This document shows, piece after piece, positions 16,832 to 25,443 of a stretch of 64,000 bases of DNA (position 1 is the first letter of the stretch; each line of letters opens with the position of its first letter). Source of the stretch: Atlantibacter subterraneus (GTDB lineage Bacteria > Pseudomonadota > Gammaproteobacteria > Enterobacterales > Enterobacteriaceae); assembly GCF_027853245.1 (NCBI RefSeq), contig NZ_JAPTZM010000006.1, one strand, 5' to 3'. A model generated the notes under the pieces. That model was not told the DNA's origin, did no database searches, and saw nothing but the letters and a program-made list of their open reading frames with translations. The position numbers and the translations under genes were made by a program.

Positions 16832-19000
16832 TTACGCTATCGCCTGCGCCGCGCCGTCAACGTGCTGACGCAAGCGGGCTTTCATATCGTTGTACGACTG
16901 GCTGGCAAAGTTCTCGGCCCATTTCTGATCCTCAATCGCTTCCACCCGCGCCGCGCAGTATTTGGTTTCTGGCGTTTTTGACGTGGGGTCGAGGTTGTCC
17001 TGGGTGAGCTCGTTACAGGCACCAATCCACCACTGGTAAGTCATGTACACCGCGCCCTGGTTAACGCGCTCGTTGTAATTACAGCGCGAAATCACTTTGC
17101 CGCGGCGCGACATCACCCACACCAGCGCCTGGTTGGCGACGCCGAGTTGGCGGGCATCGTCCGGATGCATCTGCACAAAGCCCGGCTCATCCGCCAGCGT
17201 CACCAGCGCCCGGCAGTTGCCGGTCATCGAGCGACAGCTGTAGTGGCCGACTTCACGCACGGTACACAGCACCAGCGGGTAGCTTTCATCGGGGATTTCC
17301 GCCGGAGCGCGCCAGGCGGTAGCGAACAGCTGCCCTTTGCCGCTTGGGGTGGCGAACGTATTGCCCTGATAAAGATACGGCGTACCCGGATGTTCCAGCG
17401 TCGGGCACGGCCACTGCACGTGACCCAGCCCGGCCATTTTCTCCCACGTCACGCCGTAATAGAGCGGGCACAGCTCGCGCAGCTCGTTCCAGATGGCCTC
17501 GTTGTTTTCATACTTCATCGGGTAGCCCATGGCGGTGGAAATCAGGCTGATGATTTCCCAGTCGCGTTTGACGTTCCCTTTGGCTTCAATGGCTTTCTCA
17601 AAACGTTGGAAGCCGCGGTCAGCGCAGGAGAACACGCCGCCGTGCTCGCCCCAGCTGGTGGCGGGCAGGATCACGTCCGCCTGTTCGGCGGTTTGGGTCA
17701 TGAAGATGTCCTGAACCACCACAAATTCCAGCGCGTCAAACCCACGGCGCACCAGCCCTAAATCAGCCTCGGTCTGGAGCGGATCTTCCCCCATGATGTA
17801 ATAGGCTTTGACTTTGCCTTCCATCGCCAGGTGCGGCACTTCGGTGATGCGATAGCCCGGCTCCGGATCGAGCGTTTGTGGATCGATGCGCCAGGCGTTA
17901 GCGAATTTCTCCCGTACCGCCGGATCGCTTACCGACTGGTATCCCGGAAACAGATCCGGCAGCGCGCCCATATCGCAAGCGCCCTGCACGTTGTTTTGCC
18001 CTCTCACCGGCCCGACGCCCACGTTCGGGCGGCCCAGATTACCGGTAAGTAGCGCCAGTCCCGACAGCCCTTTCACCACGTCGACCGCCTGACCAAACTG
18101 CGTCACGCCCATGCCCCACATAATGGTGGCGGACGGCGCGGCGGCATAGGTGCGCATCGCCTGGCGGATCGCCTGCGCCGGGACGCCGACCAGTTCTTCT
18201 ACCGCTTCCGGGCTGTAATCCGCCACGATGCTGCGGTATGCCTCAAAGCCTTCGGTGAAACTGGCCACGTACGCTTTGTCATAAAGATCTTCTTCGATCA
18301 GCACATGGGCAAAGGCGTTAACCAGCGCCATATTGCTGCCGTTTTTCATTTGCAGATGCTGATCGGCAATGCGCGCGGTTTCGATTTTACGCGGATCGCA
18401 GACGATGATTTTCGCGCCCTTCTCTTTGGCTTTCACCACGCGGCGCGCCACGATGGGGTGTGAGTCGGCGCAGTTGTAGCCGAATACCAGCAGGCACGCT
18501 GAGTTTTCAATATCAGAAATCGAGTTGCTCATCGCGCCGTTGCCGAGCGTCTGGCGCAGCCCGGCCACGGATGGGCCGTGGCACACCCTGGCACAGCAGT
18601 CGATATTGTTATTGCCAATTACCCCGCGCGCGAACTTCTGCATCACGTAGTTGGTTTCATTTCCGGTGCCGCGTGACGATCCGGTGAGCATGATCGATTT
18701 CGGGCCGTATTTGGCCTTGATCGCCTGCAAACGGGACGCGGTAAAGCGGATCGCCTCCTCCCAGGAGACCACTTCAAACGGTCCTCCTTTCTGGCGACGA
18801 ATCATGGGTTGCTGTAGACGTGGCGTCAGCAGCCGGGTGTCGTTGAGAAAATCCCAACCGTAATAGCCTTTCAGGCAGAGCTCGTTCTGGTTGGTGACAC
18901 CGTTAGCCGCTTCAGCGCGGACAATGTTGCCGTTTTCCACACACAAATTGAGTTTGCACCCTGCACCGCAGTACGGGCACACAGAAATGATTTTTTCCAT
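16832..19000 (-). CDS. fdhF: Formate dehydrogenase H, cysteine variant (FdhF)
   Basis: A 722-residue molybdopterin bis-MGD enzyme that oxidises formate and passes electrons through its [4Fe-4S] cluster to hydrogenase in the formate hydrogenlyase complex. The cluster cysteines are C8, C11, C15 and C42 (SVCPYCGAGC and NELCLKG), with Lys44 in the electron path. At residue 140, where E. coli FdhF has selenocysteine encoded by TGA, this gene has a TGC cysteine codon (18581-18583) in CCARVCHGPSV; the following His141 is kept. The rest matches the family length and fold. hydN ends at 19029, so the two share one transcript. The cysteine form is expected to be active but slower per enzyme, by analogy with the Sec-to-Cys E. 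coli mutant. Confidence 0.95.
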   Translation of the reverse strand: MEKIISVCPYCGAGCKLNLCVENGNIVRAEAANGVTNQNELCLKGYYGWDFLNDTRLLTPRLQQPMIRRQKGGPFEVVSWEEAIRFTASRLQAIKAKYGPKSIMLTGSSRGTGNETNYVMQKFARGVIGNNNIDCCARVCHGPSVAGLRQTLGNGAMSNSISDIENSACLLVFGYNCADSHPIVARRVVKAKEKGAKIIVCDPRKIETARIADQHLQMKNGSNMALVNAFAHVLIEEDLYDKAYVASFTEGFEAYRSIVADYSPEAVEELVGVPAQAIRQAMRTYAAAPSATIMWGMGVTQFGQAVDVVKGLSGLALLTGNLGRPNVGVGPVRGQNNVQGACDMGALPDLFPGYQSVSDPAVREKFANAWRIDPQTLDPEPGYRITEVPHLAMEGKVKAYYIMGEDPLQTEADLGLVRRGFDALEFVVVQDIFMTQTAEQADVILPATSWGEHGGVFSCADRGFQRFEKAIEAKGNVKRDWEIISLISTAMGYPMKYENNEAIWNELRELCPLYYGVTWEKMAGLGHVQWPCPTLEHPGTPYLYQGNTFATPSGKGQLFATAWRAPAEIPDESYPLVLCTVREVGHYSCRSMTGNCRALVTLADEPGFVQMHPDDARQLGVANQALVWVMSRRGKVISRCNYNERVNQGAVYMTYQWWIGACNELTQDNLDPTSKTPETKYCAARVEAIEDQKWAENFASQSYNDMKARLRQHVDGAAQAIA

Positions 19001-19028
19001 TGCGTAACCTTTTCCCCTGACCAGGGAG

Positions 19029-19580
19029 TCAAAAGTTTAAGAAGGATCCTGAGACTGACGTATCGAGCGCCGCACGGCGGCGTTTTTCCTGCACCATCTG
19101 ATCGACGACATTTCTGTCCATCACCACCAGCGCGTTGGTCGGACACACCTCAACGCAGGCGGGACCGATATCGCGGGTATGACACAAATCGCATTTATTG
19201 GCCTGGGCGCGGGTATTCAGGCCGCTGCTTAATGCGCGGTCATCGTTAACCATCACCTTCGTCACCACGTCCATGGTGCCGTAAGGGCACGCCACCACGC
19301 AGGTTTTACAGCCAATACATTTTTGTTGATCGACATAAATGAAGTCGTTCCTGCGCGTGATCGCGGCATTGGGACATACCGTCGCACAGGGCGCGTCCTC
19401 ACACTGGCAGCAGATCACCGCCGTACTGACATTAAAGCCTTTCACCACATGAATACGTGGCGAAAACGGATACTGCGTTATCTGCGCGATATCGCCGTCT
19501 CCGTGCGCCATTACACAAGCAATTTCACACGTCCGGCAGCCAATACATTTATTGGAATCCGCAAAGATGAACCGGTTCAT
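19029..19580 (-). CDS. hydN: HydN-like electron-transfer ferredoxin
   Basis: A 183-residue polyferredoxin with four [4Fe-4S] cysteine clusters, visible as CIGCRTCEIAC, CCQCEDAPCATVCP, CIGCKTCVVACP and CDLC...CVEVCP. E. coli HydN is needed for full FdhF activity and resembles HycB/HyfA; the start motif MNRFIFADSNKCIGC is characteristic. It is first in the transcript with fdhF, preceded by an excellent ribosome site (AGGAGTGA) and a sigma-54 promoter. In E. coli hydN is paired with hypF, not fdhF; here the pairing makes a functional formate-oxidising unit. Confidence 0.9.
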   Translation of the reverse strand: MNRFIFADSNKCIGCRTCEIACVMAHGDGDIAQITQYPFSPRIHVVKGFNVSTAVICCQCEDAPCATVCPNAAITRRNDFIYVDQQKCIGCKTCVVACPYGTMDVVTKVMVNDDRALSSGLNTRAQANKCDLCHTRDIGPACVEVCPTNALVVMDRNVVDQMVQEKRRRAALDTSVSGSFLNF

Positions 19581-19649
19581 CAGCTCACTCCTGAGTCTTC
19601 GTTATTGTTAACCGGACACAGCCGGTCACTCACATTGCAAACTTTCATA

Positions 19650-19664
19650 GCAATCCGCGTGCCA
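19650..19664 (-). promoter_or_regulatory. Sigma-54 promoter of hydN-fdhF
   Basis: Minus-strand TGGCACGCGGATTGC matches the -24/-12 consensus TGGCACG-N4-TTGC at every defined position. It lies 70 bp upstream of the hydN start. Sigma-54 promoters with FhlA-type activators are the rule for formate hydrogenlyase genes. Confidence 0.9.
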
Positions 19665-19741
19665 GAGCCACACCATGGAAAATAACCTTATAAATTAAAC
19701 AGTTGATTAATCCATTCATTCTTAATGCATTCTCAAAATGG

Positions 19742-19762
19742 CCTTTCGGCAGAAATGCCGAA
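19742..19762. promoter_or_regulatory. HyfR/FhlA-type enhancer upstream of hydN
   Basis: CCTTTCGGCAGAAATG (19742-19757) matches 12 of 16 positions of the FhlA consensus CATTTCGTACGAAATG. It overlaps a perfect inverted repeat TTCGGCA-GAAA-TGCCGAA (19745-19762). It contains AAATGCCGAA, the same 10-mer found upstream of hyfA. The distance to the -24 box is about 80 bp. The rest of the gap to the formate channel gene (19763-20005) shows no convincing element. Confidence 0.65.
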
Positions 19763-20005
19763 CATATTGCCCGATAAAAACCCCTGACAACCGCGTGCGG
19801 CTAACCGTCGGAAGGCCAGATTCCGATAACCGTTTCACGCAGCAGCCATGGATTGAAGACAGGGTTTCACAAATGTCTAAATTTTTGCTGTCGATCACAA
19901 AAACTGAGTTATTCCCTCGTGGAAAAATAACCAACTATATTTATTACGACAAAATTGCTGATATTAAATCTGACATTTTTGTCTGCATGCTGTGGATGAC
20001 ATTAA

Positions 20006-20860
20006 TTAGTGCTTCTGATTAGCCGGATTGAGATAGATTATCCAGTAGGTGATCCCCACCAGCACGCCGCCGCCAATAATATTGCCAATCGTCACAGGGA
20101 TTAAATTATTAATAATGAAATCATGAACAGTTAATGACGGAAACTGTTCGGCACTCATGCCTATTGAATGCCAGAATGAATCTGGCGCGAAATAGCGGAT
20201 AACGATACCCATCGGGATTAAGAACAAATTCGCAATGCTGTGCTCAAATCCGCTGGCCACGAACATCGCGACCGGAAATAACATGGCGATAACTTTGTCC
20301 GTTAGCGAATGGCCGGAATAACTCATCCATACCGCCAGGCAGACCATCAAATTACACAACGTCCCCAGACAAACCGCTTCGATAAACGTATGATGGAGTT
20401 TATGGTCAGCCGTGCTGAGTACGCTCAAACCCCACAGCCCGCCTGATGCCGTGTACTGACCCGCGCCCCAGATTAAGGCCACCAGAAACAGCGCACCGGC
20501 CATATTGCCCAGATAAACAATTATCCAGTTTACAATAAGTTGCCGCCAGGTAATTAAACCACTGGCTTTGGCAACGACGGTCAATACCGTTGAGGTAAAA
20601 AGATCGGCACCGCAAATAACCACCAATATCAACCCCATCGCAAAACATAATCCGCCCGCCAATTTTGTTAACCCGTTTGACGGACTACTGGTAATGACGG
20701 TTATATAAAACACAAAGGCCAGACCAATGAACACACCTGCGGTAATAGCCAGAAAAAAGGATAACGATTTCTTTTTTGTAGCTTTATAACATCCCGCCTG
20801 TTCAGCCACTTTTGCCATTTCTGCTGGCAGTCGCAAATCAAAAAAATTATTGTCGCTCAT
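20006..20860 (-). CDS. focB: Formate channel FocB/FocA
   Basis: A 284-residue pentameric formate-nitrite transporter with six transmembrane helices. Conserved FNT segments are visible: the first amphipathic loop (GLTKLAGGLCFAMGLILVVI), VNWIIVYLGNMAGALF, CNLMVCLAVWMSYSG in the pore helix, the His-containing ASGFEHSIANLF and IGNIIGGGVLVG. It moves formate across the inner membrane and so links to formate hydrogenlyase. The start at 20860 (MSDNNFF) has GGTGATCAAC upstream; TTG/ATG codons at 20875/20872 lack a ribosome site. In E. coli focB closes the hyf operon; here it is monocistronic and divergent from hyfR. Confidence 0.88.
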   Translation of the reverse strand: MSDNNFFDLRLPAEMAKVAEQAGCYKATKKKSLSFFLAITAGVFIGLAFVFYITVITSSPSNGLTKLAGGLCFAMGLILVVICGADLFTSTVLTVVAKASGLITWRQLIVNWIIVYLGNMAGALFLVALIWGAGQYTASGGLWGLSVLSTADHKLHHTFIEAVCLGTLCNLMVCLAVWMSYSGHSLTDKVIAMLFPVAMFVASGFEHSIANLFLIPMGIVIRYFAPDSFWHSIGMSAEQFPSLTVHDFIINNLIPVTIGNIIGGGVLVGITYWIIYLNPANQKH

Positions 20861-20914
20861 GTTGATCACCATCAAATTGGATTAAAAATAGAGACAGCAT
20901 CAGACTTTCCTTAT

Positions 20915-20929
20915 GCATAATCTGTACCA
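20915..20929 (-). promoter_or_regulatory. Possible sigma-54 promoter for focB
   Basis: Minus-strand TGGTACAGATTATGC keeps the GG and GC dinucleotides of the -24/-12 consensus at exact spacing with three mismatches. It lies 55 bp upstream of focB. No copy of the AAATGCCGAA element was found near it, so control by HyfR is uncertain. Confidence 0.4.
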
Positions 20930-21038
20930 CTCAATTTTTTTATCATCTGGAGATTTGAACTCGCTAACAAATAAGTGTAAAAACAGAGCAAATGAGAATG
21001 GTTATCAAAATAAGCGACCAATAACCTGACATGACACA

Positions 21039-21067
21039 TTCAAAACAATTATCCATGAAGGTATAAT
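21039..21067 (+). promoter_or_regulatory. Sigma-70 promoter of hyfR
   Basis: TTCAAA and a consensus TATAAT are separated by 17 bp (21039-21044 and 21062-21067). The predicted start of transcription is near 21074, about 50 bp before the hyfR start codon. This suggests that the activator is made by the housekeeping sigma factor. Confidence 0.6.
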
Positions 21068-21076
21068 TTTTTTAAC

Positions 21077-21105
21077 GGTGAAATTTCTTGTGAGTTATTT
21101 TCACC
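21077..21105. promoter_or_regulatory. Inverted repeat in the hyfR leader
   Basis: GGTGAAA (21077-21083) and TTTCACC (21099-21105) are a perfect seven-base inverted repeat with a 15-base spacer, just after the predicted transcription start. It could be an operator for a repressor or a leader stem-loop; there is no direct evidence for either. Confidence 0.4.
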
Positions 21106-21124
21106 TGACACCAGGGTGATTAAT

Positions 21125-23134
21125 GTGACTATGGCTTCCGATAACGTGATGACGTCTTCTTCTGTGCAGGAAAATATTCTGCGAATATCGCAATCGCTTT
21201 TTTTACAAAGCGATATTCCCGGTCTGCTGCAGACGCTGATCCGCCATCCGGCACTGGCATATGTTCCTGCCGCGCTGGAGCTGCGCCTGCCGCATGTCCG
21301 CTGGCATTGTAATGCGCAATGCAACGTCGCAAAGCAAGACAATTTGTTTTCCGCTGCTCAGGAGGAGCCTAAAGACGCGTTTGTTCAGCCACTGACCGTC
21401 AATGGCAATACGCTGGGGCGTTTACTGTTTATCCCGCCCGCACAACATCCGTTCTGCGCTAACGCGAAACTCTGGCTCAGCCAGCTGTGCGCGCCGGTCG
21501 CCGCTGTGCTACAGCATTTGCTGACCCAGGAGGCATTGCAGAATGAGTGCCGACAATTGCGCGATGAACGCGATCATTTTCGCATACTGGTGGATACCAC
21601 CAATTCAGTCATTTCACATCTTGATATGCACGCGCTGGTGTCAGAAGTTTCAAAAGAGATTCATCGTTTTTTCGGCATCGATTATATCGGGATGGCGTTG
21701 CTCGATGCCGATTCACGTCATGCGCGTTTCGATCTTTACTCCACATGGTATGTCCCCGGCTCGCCGCTGGTCTGCGAACGCGAATACATCGCCATGCAGG
21801 ATACGCTGCTGGCGCAGAGCGGCGCGCAGCCACAGCTTTGCGTGATGCAGTTGAATAACGAAGATGAAAAGGTTCGCGAAGACGGCCTGCTGACTCGCGC
21901 TTCTCGCAACGGGCTGAATAACATCTGCCTGCTGCCGCTGCAATTTGGTCATGAACCCCAGGGCGTATTGATTCTGGCCCATCGCAGCGGCGGGATGTTT
22001 CAGGGTAGCCATCTCCATTTACTCCAGCAAATCGCAGCGCGCATCAGCATTGCCGTGGATAACGCCAGCGCCTACAGCGTTATCAATCGACTGAAAGAAA
22101 CCCTTGAGATCGAGAACATCTGGCTTAACGAGCAGATCGGCAGCGAAGAGCATTTCAGCGAGATCATTTACCAAAGCCAGGCCATGAAAGAGGTAATTAC
22201 CCAAATCGAGATGGTGGCACAAAGCGACTGCACCGTCCTGATCCTCGGGGAAACCGGCACCGGTAAAGAGCTGGTGGCGCGGGCGATCCACAATTTAAGC
22301 CAGCGCAAAGGCCACCGGATGGTAAAAATGAACTGCGCCGCCATCCCCGCCACGCTGATTGAAAGCGATCTGTTTGGTCATGAAAAAGGCGCGTTTACCG
22401 GCGCGACTTCAACCCATATTGGCCGCTTTGAGCGCGCGGAGGGCGGTTCGCTGTTTCTGGATGAGGTGGGCGACATGCCGCTCGAACTTCAGCCAAAGTT
22501 GCTGCGCGTGTTGCAGGAACGGGAAATCGAACGTCTTGGCAGCAGCCGGGTGATCCCGGTGAACGTGCGGCTGATTGCCGCGACTAATCAGGATCTGCAC
22601 CAGAAATCGCTGGATCGGGAATTCCGCAGCGATCTCTACTATCGCCTGAACGTGTTCCCGATCCTGATCCCACCGCTGCGCGAGCGGCCGGAGGATATCC
22701 CATTACTGGCGAAGCATTTCACCCAAAAAATCGCCCGCCGCATGAACCGCAATATCGACAGCATTTCTGCCGAAGGGATGCGATTGCTCAGCCAGCTACC
22801 GTGGCCGGGCAACGTGCGCGAACTGGAAAATGTAATTGAGCGTGCGGTGATTTTAAGCCAGGGCAATACGCTGCATTTACCGCTGGAAAAGCTGCGCCAC
22901 TATTTACCTGCTGAACCGCCTGCCCCGGTACGCGCGCCGCGTTCGGCACCGGCCATGATCACCCCGCCAGTGCCGGAACACGACGACGCCGAGCGCGAGC
23001 GAATTATTCAGGTACTGCGGGAAACTAACGGTATAGTCGCCGGTCCACGCGGCGCGGCGGCAAGATTGGGGTTAAAGCGCAGCACGCTATTATCAAGGAT
23101 GCAAAGACTGGGAATATCGGCGCGGGAGATTTGA
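21125..23134 (+). CDS. hyfR: HyfR, sigma-54-dependent formate-sensing activator
   Basis: About 669 residues with the FhlA/HyfR architecture: an N-terminal sensory part with a GAF domain (about residues 150-320), a central AAA+ domain with Walker A GETGTGKE (near 375), the sigma-54 loop GHEKGAFTGA (near 420), Walker B LFLDEVGD, and a C-terminal Fis-type HTH (GAAARLGLKRSTLLSRMQRL). It activates sigma-54 promoters of hyf, hydN-fdhF and perhaps focB. GTG at 21125 with AGGGTGA eight bases upstream is the best start; GTG 21116 and ATG 21131 are alternatives. It lies outside the hyf operon, unlike in E. coli, and convergent with its end. Confidence 0.88.
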   Translation: MTMASDNVMTSSSVQENILRISQSLFLQSDIPGLLQTLIRHPALAYVPAALELRLPHVRWHCNAQCNVAKQDNLFSAAQEEPKDAFVQPLTVNGNTLGRLLFIPPAQHPFCANAKLWLSQLCAPVAAVLQHLLTQEALQNECRQLRDERDHFRILVDTTNSVISHLDMHALVSEVSKEIHRFFGIDYIGMALLDADSRHARFDLYSTWYVPGSPLVCEREYIAMQDTLLAQSGAQPQLCVMQLNNEDEKVREDGLLTRASRNGLNNICLLPLQFGHEPQGVLILAHRSGGMFQGSHLHLLQQIAARISIAVDNASAYSVINRLKETLEIENIWLNEQIGSEEHFSEIIYQSQAMKEVITQIEMVAQSDCTVLILGETGTGKELVARAIHNLSQRKGHRMVKMNCAAIPATLIESDLFGHEKGAFTGATSTHIGRFERAEGGSLFLDEVGDMPLELQPKLLRVLQEREIERLGSSRVIPVNVRLIAATNQDLHQKSLDREFRSDLYYRLNVFPILIPPLRERPEDIPLLAKHFTQKIARRMNRNIDSISAEGMRLLSQLPWPGNVRELENVIERAVILSQGNTLHLPLEKLRHYLPAEPPAPVRAPRSAPAMITPPVPEHDDAERERIIQVLRETNGIVAGPRGAAARLGLKRSTLLSRMQRLGISAREI

Positions 23135-23158
23135 GTAAGAGATTTTTAAAACAATAAT

Positions 23159-23177
23159 GCCGGGGAATATCCCCGGC
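23159..23177. terminator. Bidirectional hairpin between hyfR and the hyf operon
   Basis: GCCGGGGA-ATA-TCCCCGGC is a perfect eight-pair stem. On the minus strand it is followed by ATTATTGTTTT, so it probably terminates the hyf transcript after hycI. On the plus strand there is no T-run. Confidence 0.7.
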
Positions 23178-23199
23178 AAACGATCCATCAAAAACAAAC

Positions 23200-23697
23200 T
23201 TATATTCCTTCAGATTCCCTTTCCACCACCAGCGCCTCAATCCCTTCCGGCCCCTGCCAGTTTTCCAGATGCCGATACAACCGCTCCACCGCCTCATTCA
23301 CCGCAGGGGTGATGGGAAAATAAAACGCCACGATATCCGGCTGAATGCCGATAAAGGTCACTTCCGGGACGTCATCTTTCAGGCTGTCGATCAGAAACGT
23401 CAGCGGCATGGTGTGGGTGCTGACGATAAACATCTCGGCAATATCATGCGGATCCACCACCCGAATTTCACCGGGGTTTAATCCCATATCTGTGGCATCG
23501 ACTACCACTACTCGCAACGGGGCCAGCGCGCGGACCTGATGCACGACGTTTTCCGGCGCAGAGCCGCCGTTAACCACGGTCCAGCCGGGGATCGGGTCGC
23601 GCAGTAATTTCTCTCCAAGTAGCGGGCCCGCGCCGTCGTCGCCCATCATGCTATTGCCGACGGTTAATATCACGCCATTGATGTCTGAAGGTTTCAT
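23200..23697 (-). CDS. hycI: Hydrogenase maturation endopeptidase (HycI family)
   Basis: A 165-residue protease of the HycI/HyaD family that removes the C-terminal tail of the nickel-loaded large subunit HyfG. Family signatures are visible: the N-terminal GNSMMGDDGAGPLLGEKL with the nickel-sensing Asp, VVVDATDMGLNPGEIRV, and STHTMPLTFLIDSLK with the conserved His. It overlaps hyfJ by ATGA. E. coli hyf has no protease gene of its own and is thought to rely on the one from the hyc operon, so this operon appears self-sufficient for this step. Confidence 0.9.
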   Translation of the reverse strand: MKPSDINGVILTVGNSMMGDDGAGPLLGEKLLRDPIPGWTVVNGGSAPENVVHQVRALAPLRVVVVDATDMGLNPGEIRVVDPHDIAEMFIVSTHTMPLTFLIDSLKDDVPEVTFIGIQPDIVAFYFPITPAVNEAVERLYRHLENWQGPEGIEALVVERESEGI

Positions 23698-24110
23698 GGT
23701 TTCCTCTTCACAATCAGATAGATGGCAGGTTCTCGCACAATATCCCCCATCAGGCGGACCAGCGTGGCGCTCCAGTGATTAAACGGATCGGCCGCGGTGT
23801 CGCGCAACGGCGCAAGAGCGTTTGCCAGTAGTGACGTATGGGTGGAATCGATGGTGATCTCGCCGAAGGTCAGCAGCCCGTGCAACTTACGCCTGGCCTC
23901 CCCTTCCGGCAACAGTTCAAGCCACTGCTGATACTGCGCCAGCGGGCACACCAGTTCGGTTTTCAGGCAGTCGATCATCCCAACGTGATGGCCTATCGCC
24001 AGCGAGTAGTACATGACCTGCTGCGCCTCTTCCGGCACGTCGTCATCGCTGTCGACGAATTTCTGGCGCAGCGACCAGAACACCACTTCCGGCGGACGGG
24101 TATTAGCCAT
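23694..24110 (-). CDS. hyfJ: HyfJ/HycH-type hydrogenase assembly protein
   Basis: A 138-residue protein of the HycH/HyfJ family, the same size as E. coli HyfJ. Family-like segments include VVFWSLRQKFVDSDDDVPEEAQQVMYYS (seen as VVFWSLRQKFVD then VPEEAQQVMYYSLAIGHHVG) and the C-terminal VREPAIYLIVKR. HycH is required for maturation of the hydrogenase-3 large subunit; HyfJ is presumed to do this for hydrogenase-4. It overlaps hyfI by 8 bp and hycI by 4 bp, indicating translational coupling. Confidence 0.9.
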   Translation of the reverse strand: MANTRPPEVVFWSLRQKFVDSDDDVPEEAQQVMYYSLAIGHHVGMIDCLKTELVCPLAQYQQWLELLPEGEARRKLHGLLTFGEITIDSTHTSLLANALAPLRDTAADPFNHWSATLVRLMGDIVREPAIYLIVKRKP

Positions 24111-24885
24111 GCTGGCCTCCCTGCTGTAACAGCCCGGCCAGACGCTGGACGATTTCCCGCAGGCGCGGATCGTTTTCTTCGCTCATCCATTGCGATAAAC
24201 GCAGCGCAACTTCCCCCACCGACGCACCGTGCAGGCGTTTTAAAAACTCGTCGCTGATCAACCGCCCCTGCCAGTAGCCGCCCATGCGTCGGGCTTCACG
24301 CTCGATCATCACCCGGGTCGCCAGCGGTACTTCCGGCAGGATCAGCGCCGCTTTTTCCCCAATGGCCTCGATATGCTGTTCGCCCTTCAGTTTTTGATCG
24401 AGCAGCCCCAGCGCCACCGCAAAGCCGTACAGCGTGGCGGCGGGCGTCGGCGGGCAGCCAGGGATCCACACGTCGATTGGCACAATGGATTCGCTGCCGC
24501 TCCACACGCAGTACAGATCGTGGAAAATCCCGCCGCCGCAGCCGCAGGCTCCGTAGGAGATGCAGATTTTCGGGTCCGGCGCGGATTCATAAGCGCGCAA
24601 CGCCGGGACGCGCATCGCACGGGTCACCGCCCCGGTAAACAGCAAAATATCGGCATGGCGCGGTGAGGCGACGACTTTGATGCCGAAGCGCTCGGCATCA
24701 AACAGCGGGGTAATCGCCGAGAAAATCTCGATTTCACAGCCGTTGCAGCCGCCGCAGTCCACGCGATAAACATAGGCGGAACGCTGAATGTCTTTGAGCA
24801 GGGTACTTTTCAGCTTCGCCGCCTGCTCATCCAGCTGGATCGGCTGGCTGACGTGATGATTCACCTTAATGTCCGGCAGGCTCAT
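24103..24885 (-). CDS. hyfI: Hydrogenase-4 small subunit HyfI
   Basis: A 260-residue NuoB-like electron-transfer subunit with a [4Fe-4S] cluster close to the NiFe site. Cluster ligands are visible in YRVDCGGCNGCEIEIF, in SYGACGCGGGIFHD and in PGCPPTPAATLYG. It passes electrons between HyfG and the ferredoxin subunits. The start at 24885 (MSLPDIKVN) was chosen because it overlaps the hyfH stop as ATGA; the open frame extends 28 codons further upstream inside hyfH without meaning. Confidence 0.94.
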   Translation of the reverse strand: MSLPDIKVNHHVSQPIQLDEQAAKLKSTLLKDIQRSAYVYRVDCGGCNGCEIEIFSAITPLFDAERFGIKVVASPRHADILLFTGAVTRAMRVPALRAYESAPDPKICISYGACGCGGGIFHDLYCVWSGSESIVPIDVWIPGCPPTPAATLYGFAVALGLLDQKLKGEQHIEAIGEKAALILPEVPLATRVMIEREARRMGGYWQGRLISDEFLKRLHGASVGEVALRLSQWMSEENDPRLREIVQRLAGLLQQGGQHG

Positions 24886-25433
24886 GATTTTTCTCCCACA
24901 GCAATCTGGCGCAGGCGCAGTGCACCGTTGGTGCTCAGGTTGTATTTTTGACGGCAGCCCGGGCAGCATTCATACACACCGCGCAGCGCCTCTACCGTGT
25001 CCGGATCGCTGCTGGACTGGGCCAACAAATCCAGAGTCAGCGCCAGCGCTTTTTTGGTGGTAAACGGCTGATGGCACTGCGGGCAGCTGTGCAGCGCAAA
25101 AGTCGCCGTGGTGTAGAGATCGGCTTTATTGGTCACTGCCAGTTCGAACTCTTCCGACAGCACAATGGCGCGGGTCGGGCACACTTCCTCGCAGCGGGCG
25201 CAAAAAATGCAGCGGCCATAGAAAATCTGCCACACTCGCTCACCGGTGGTGGTGTTGGTTTCCATGGTTAACGCATTGGCCGGGCAGGCTACCGTACAGG
25301 CTCCACAGGCGATGCACTGTTCGGCGTCGTACACCGGTTTACCGCGAAAGCCCGGGCAGACTTCCAGCGGTTTAAACGGGTACTTCACCGTGGCTTCGCC
25401 CGTTTTGAGGATGGTTTTAAACAGTTTCAGCAT
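24882..25433 (-). CDS. hyfH: Hydrogenase-4 ferredoxin subunit HyfH
   Basis: A 183-residue NuoI-like subunit with two [4Fe-4S] motifs, CIACGACTVACP and CIFCARCEEVCP, followed by a C-terminal part with extra cysteines (SCPQCHQ and CCPGCRQKY) as in HycF/HyfH. It bridges the electron path between HyfI and the formate dehydrogenase side. The length fits E. coli HyfH. It starts 10 bp after hyfG. Confidence 0.94.
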   Translation of the reverse strand: MLKLFKTILKTGEATVKYPFKPLEVCPGFRGKPVYDAEQCIACGACTVACPANALTMETNTTTGERVWQIFYGRCIFCARCEEVCPTRAIVLSEEFELAVTNKADLYTTATFALHSCPQCHQPFTTKKALALTLDLLAQSSSDPDTVEALRGVYECCPGCRQKYNLSTNGALRLRQIAVGEKS

Positions 25434-25443
25434 CGTTTAGTCC

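Noticed and set aside
19763..20005. Small RNA or gene between the formate channel and hydN enhancer
   Set aside because: No frame with ribosome site and no promoter-terminator pair was convincing.
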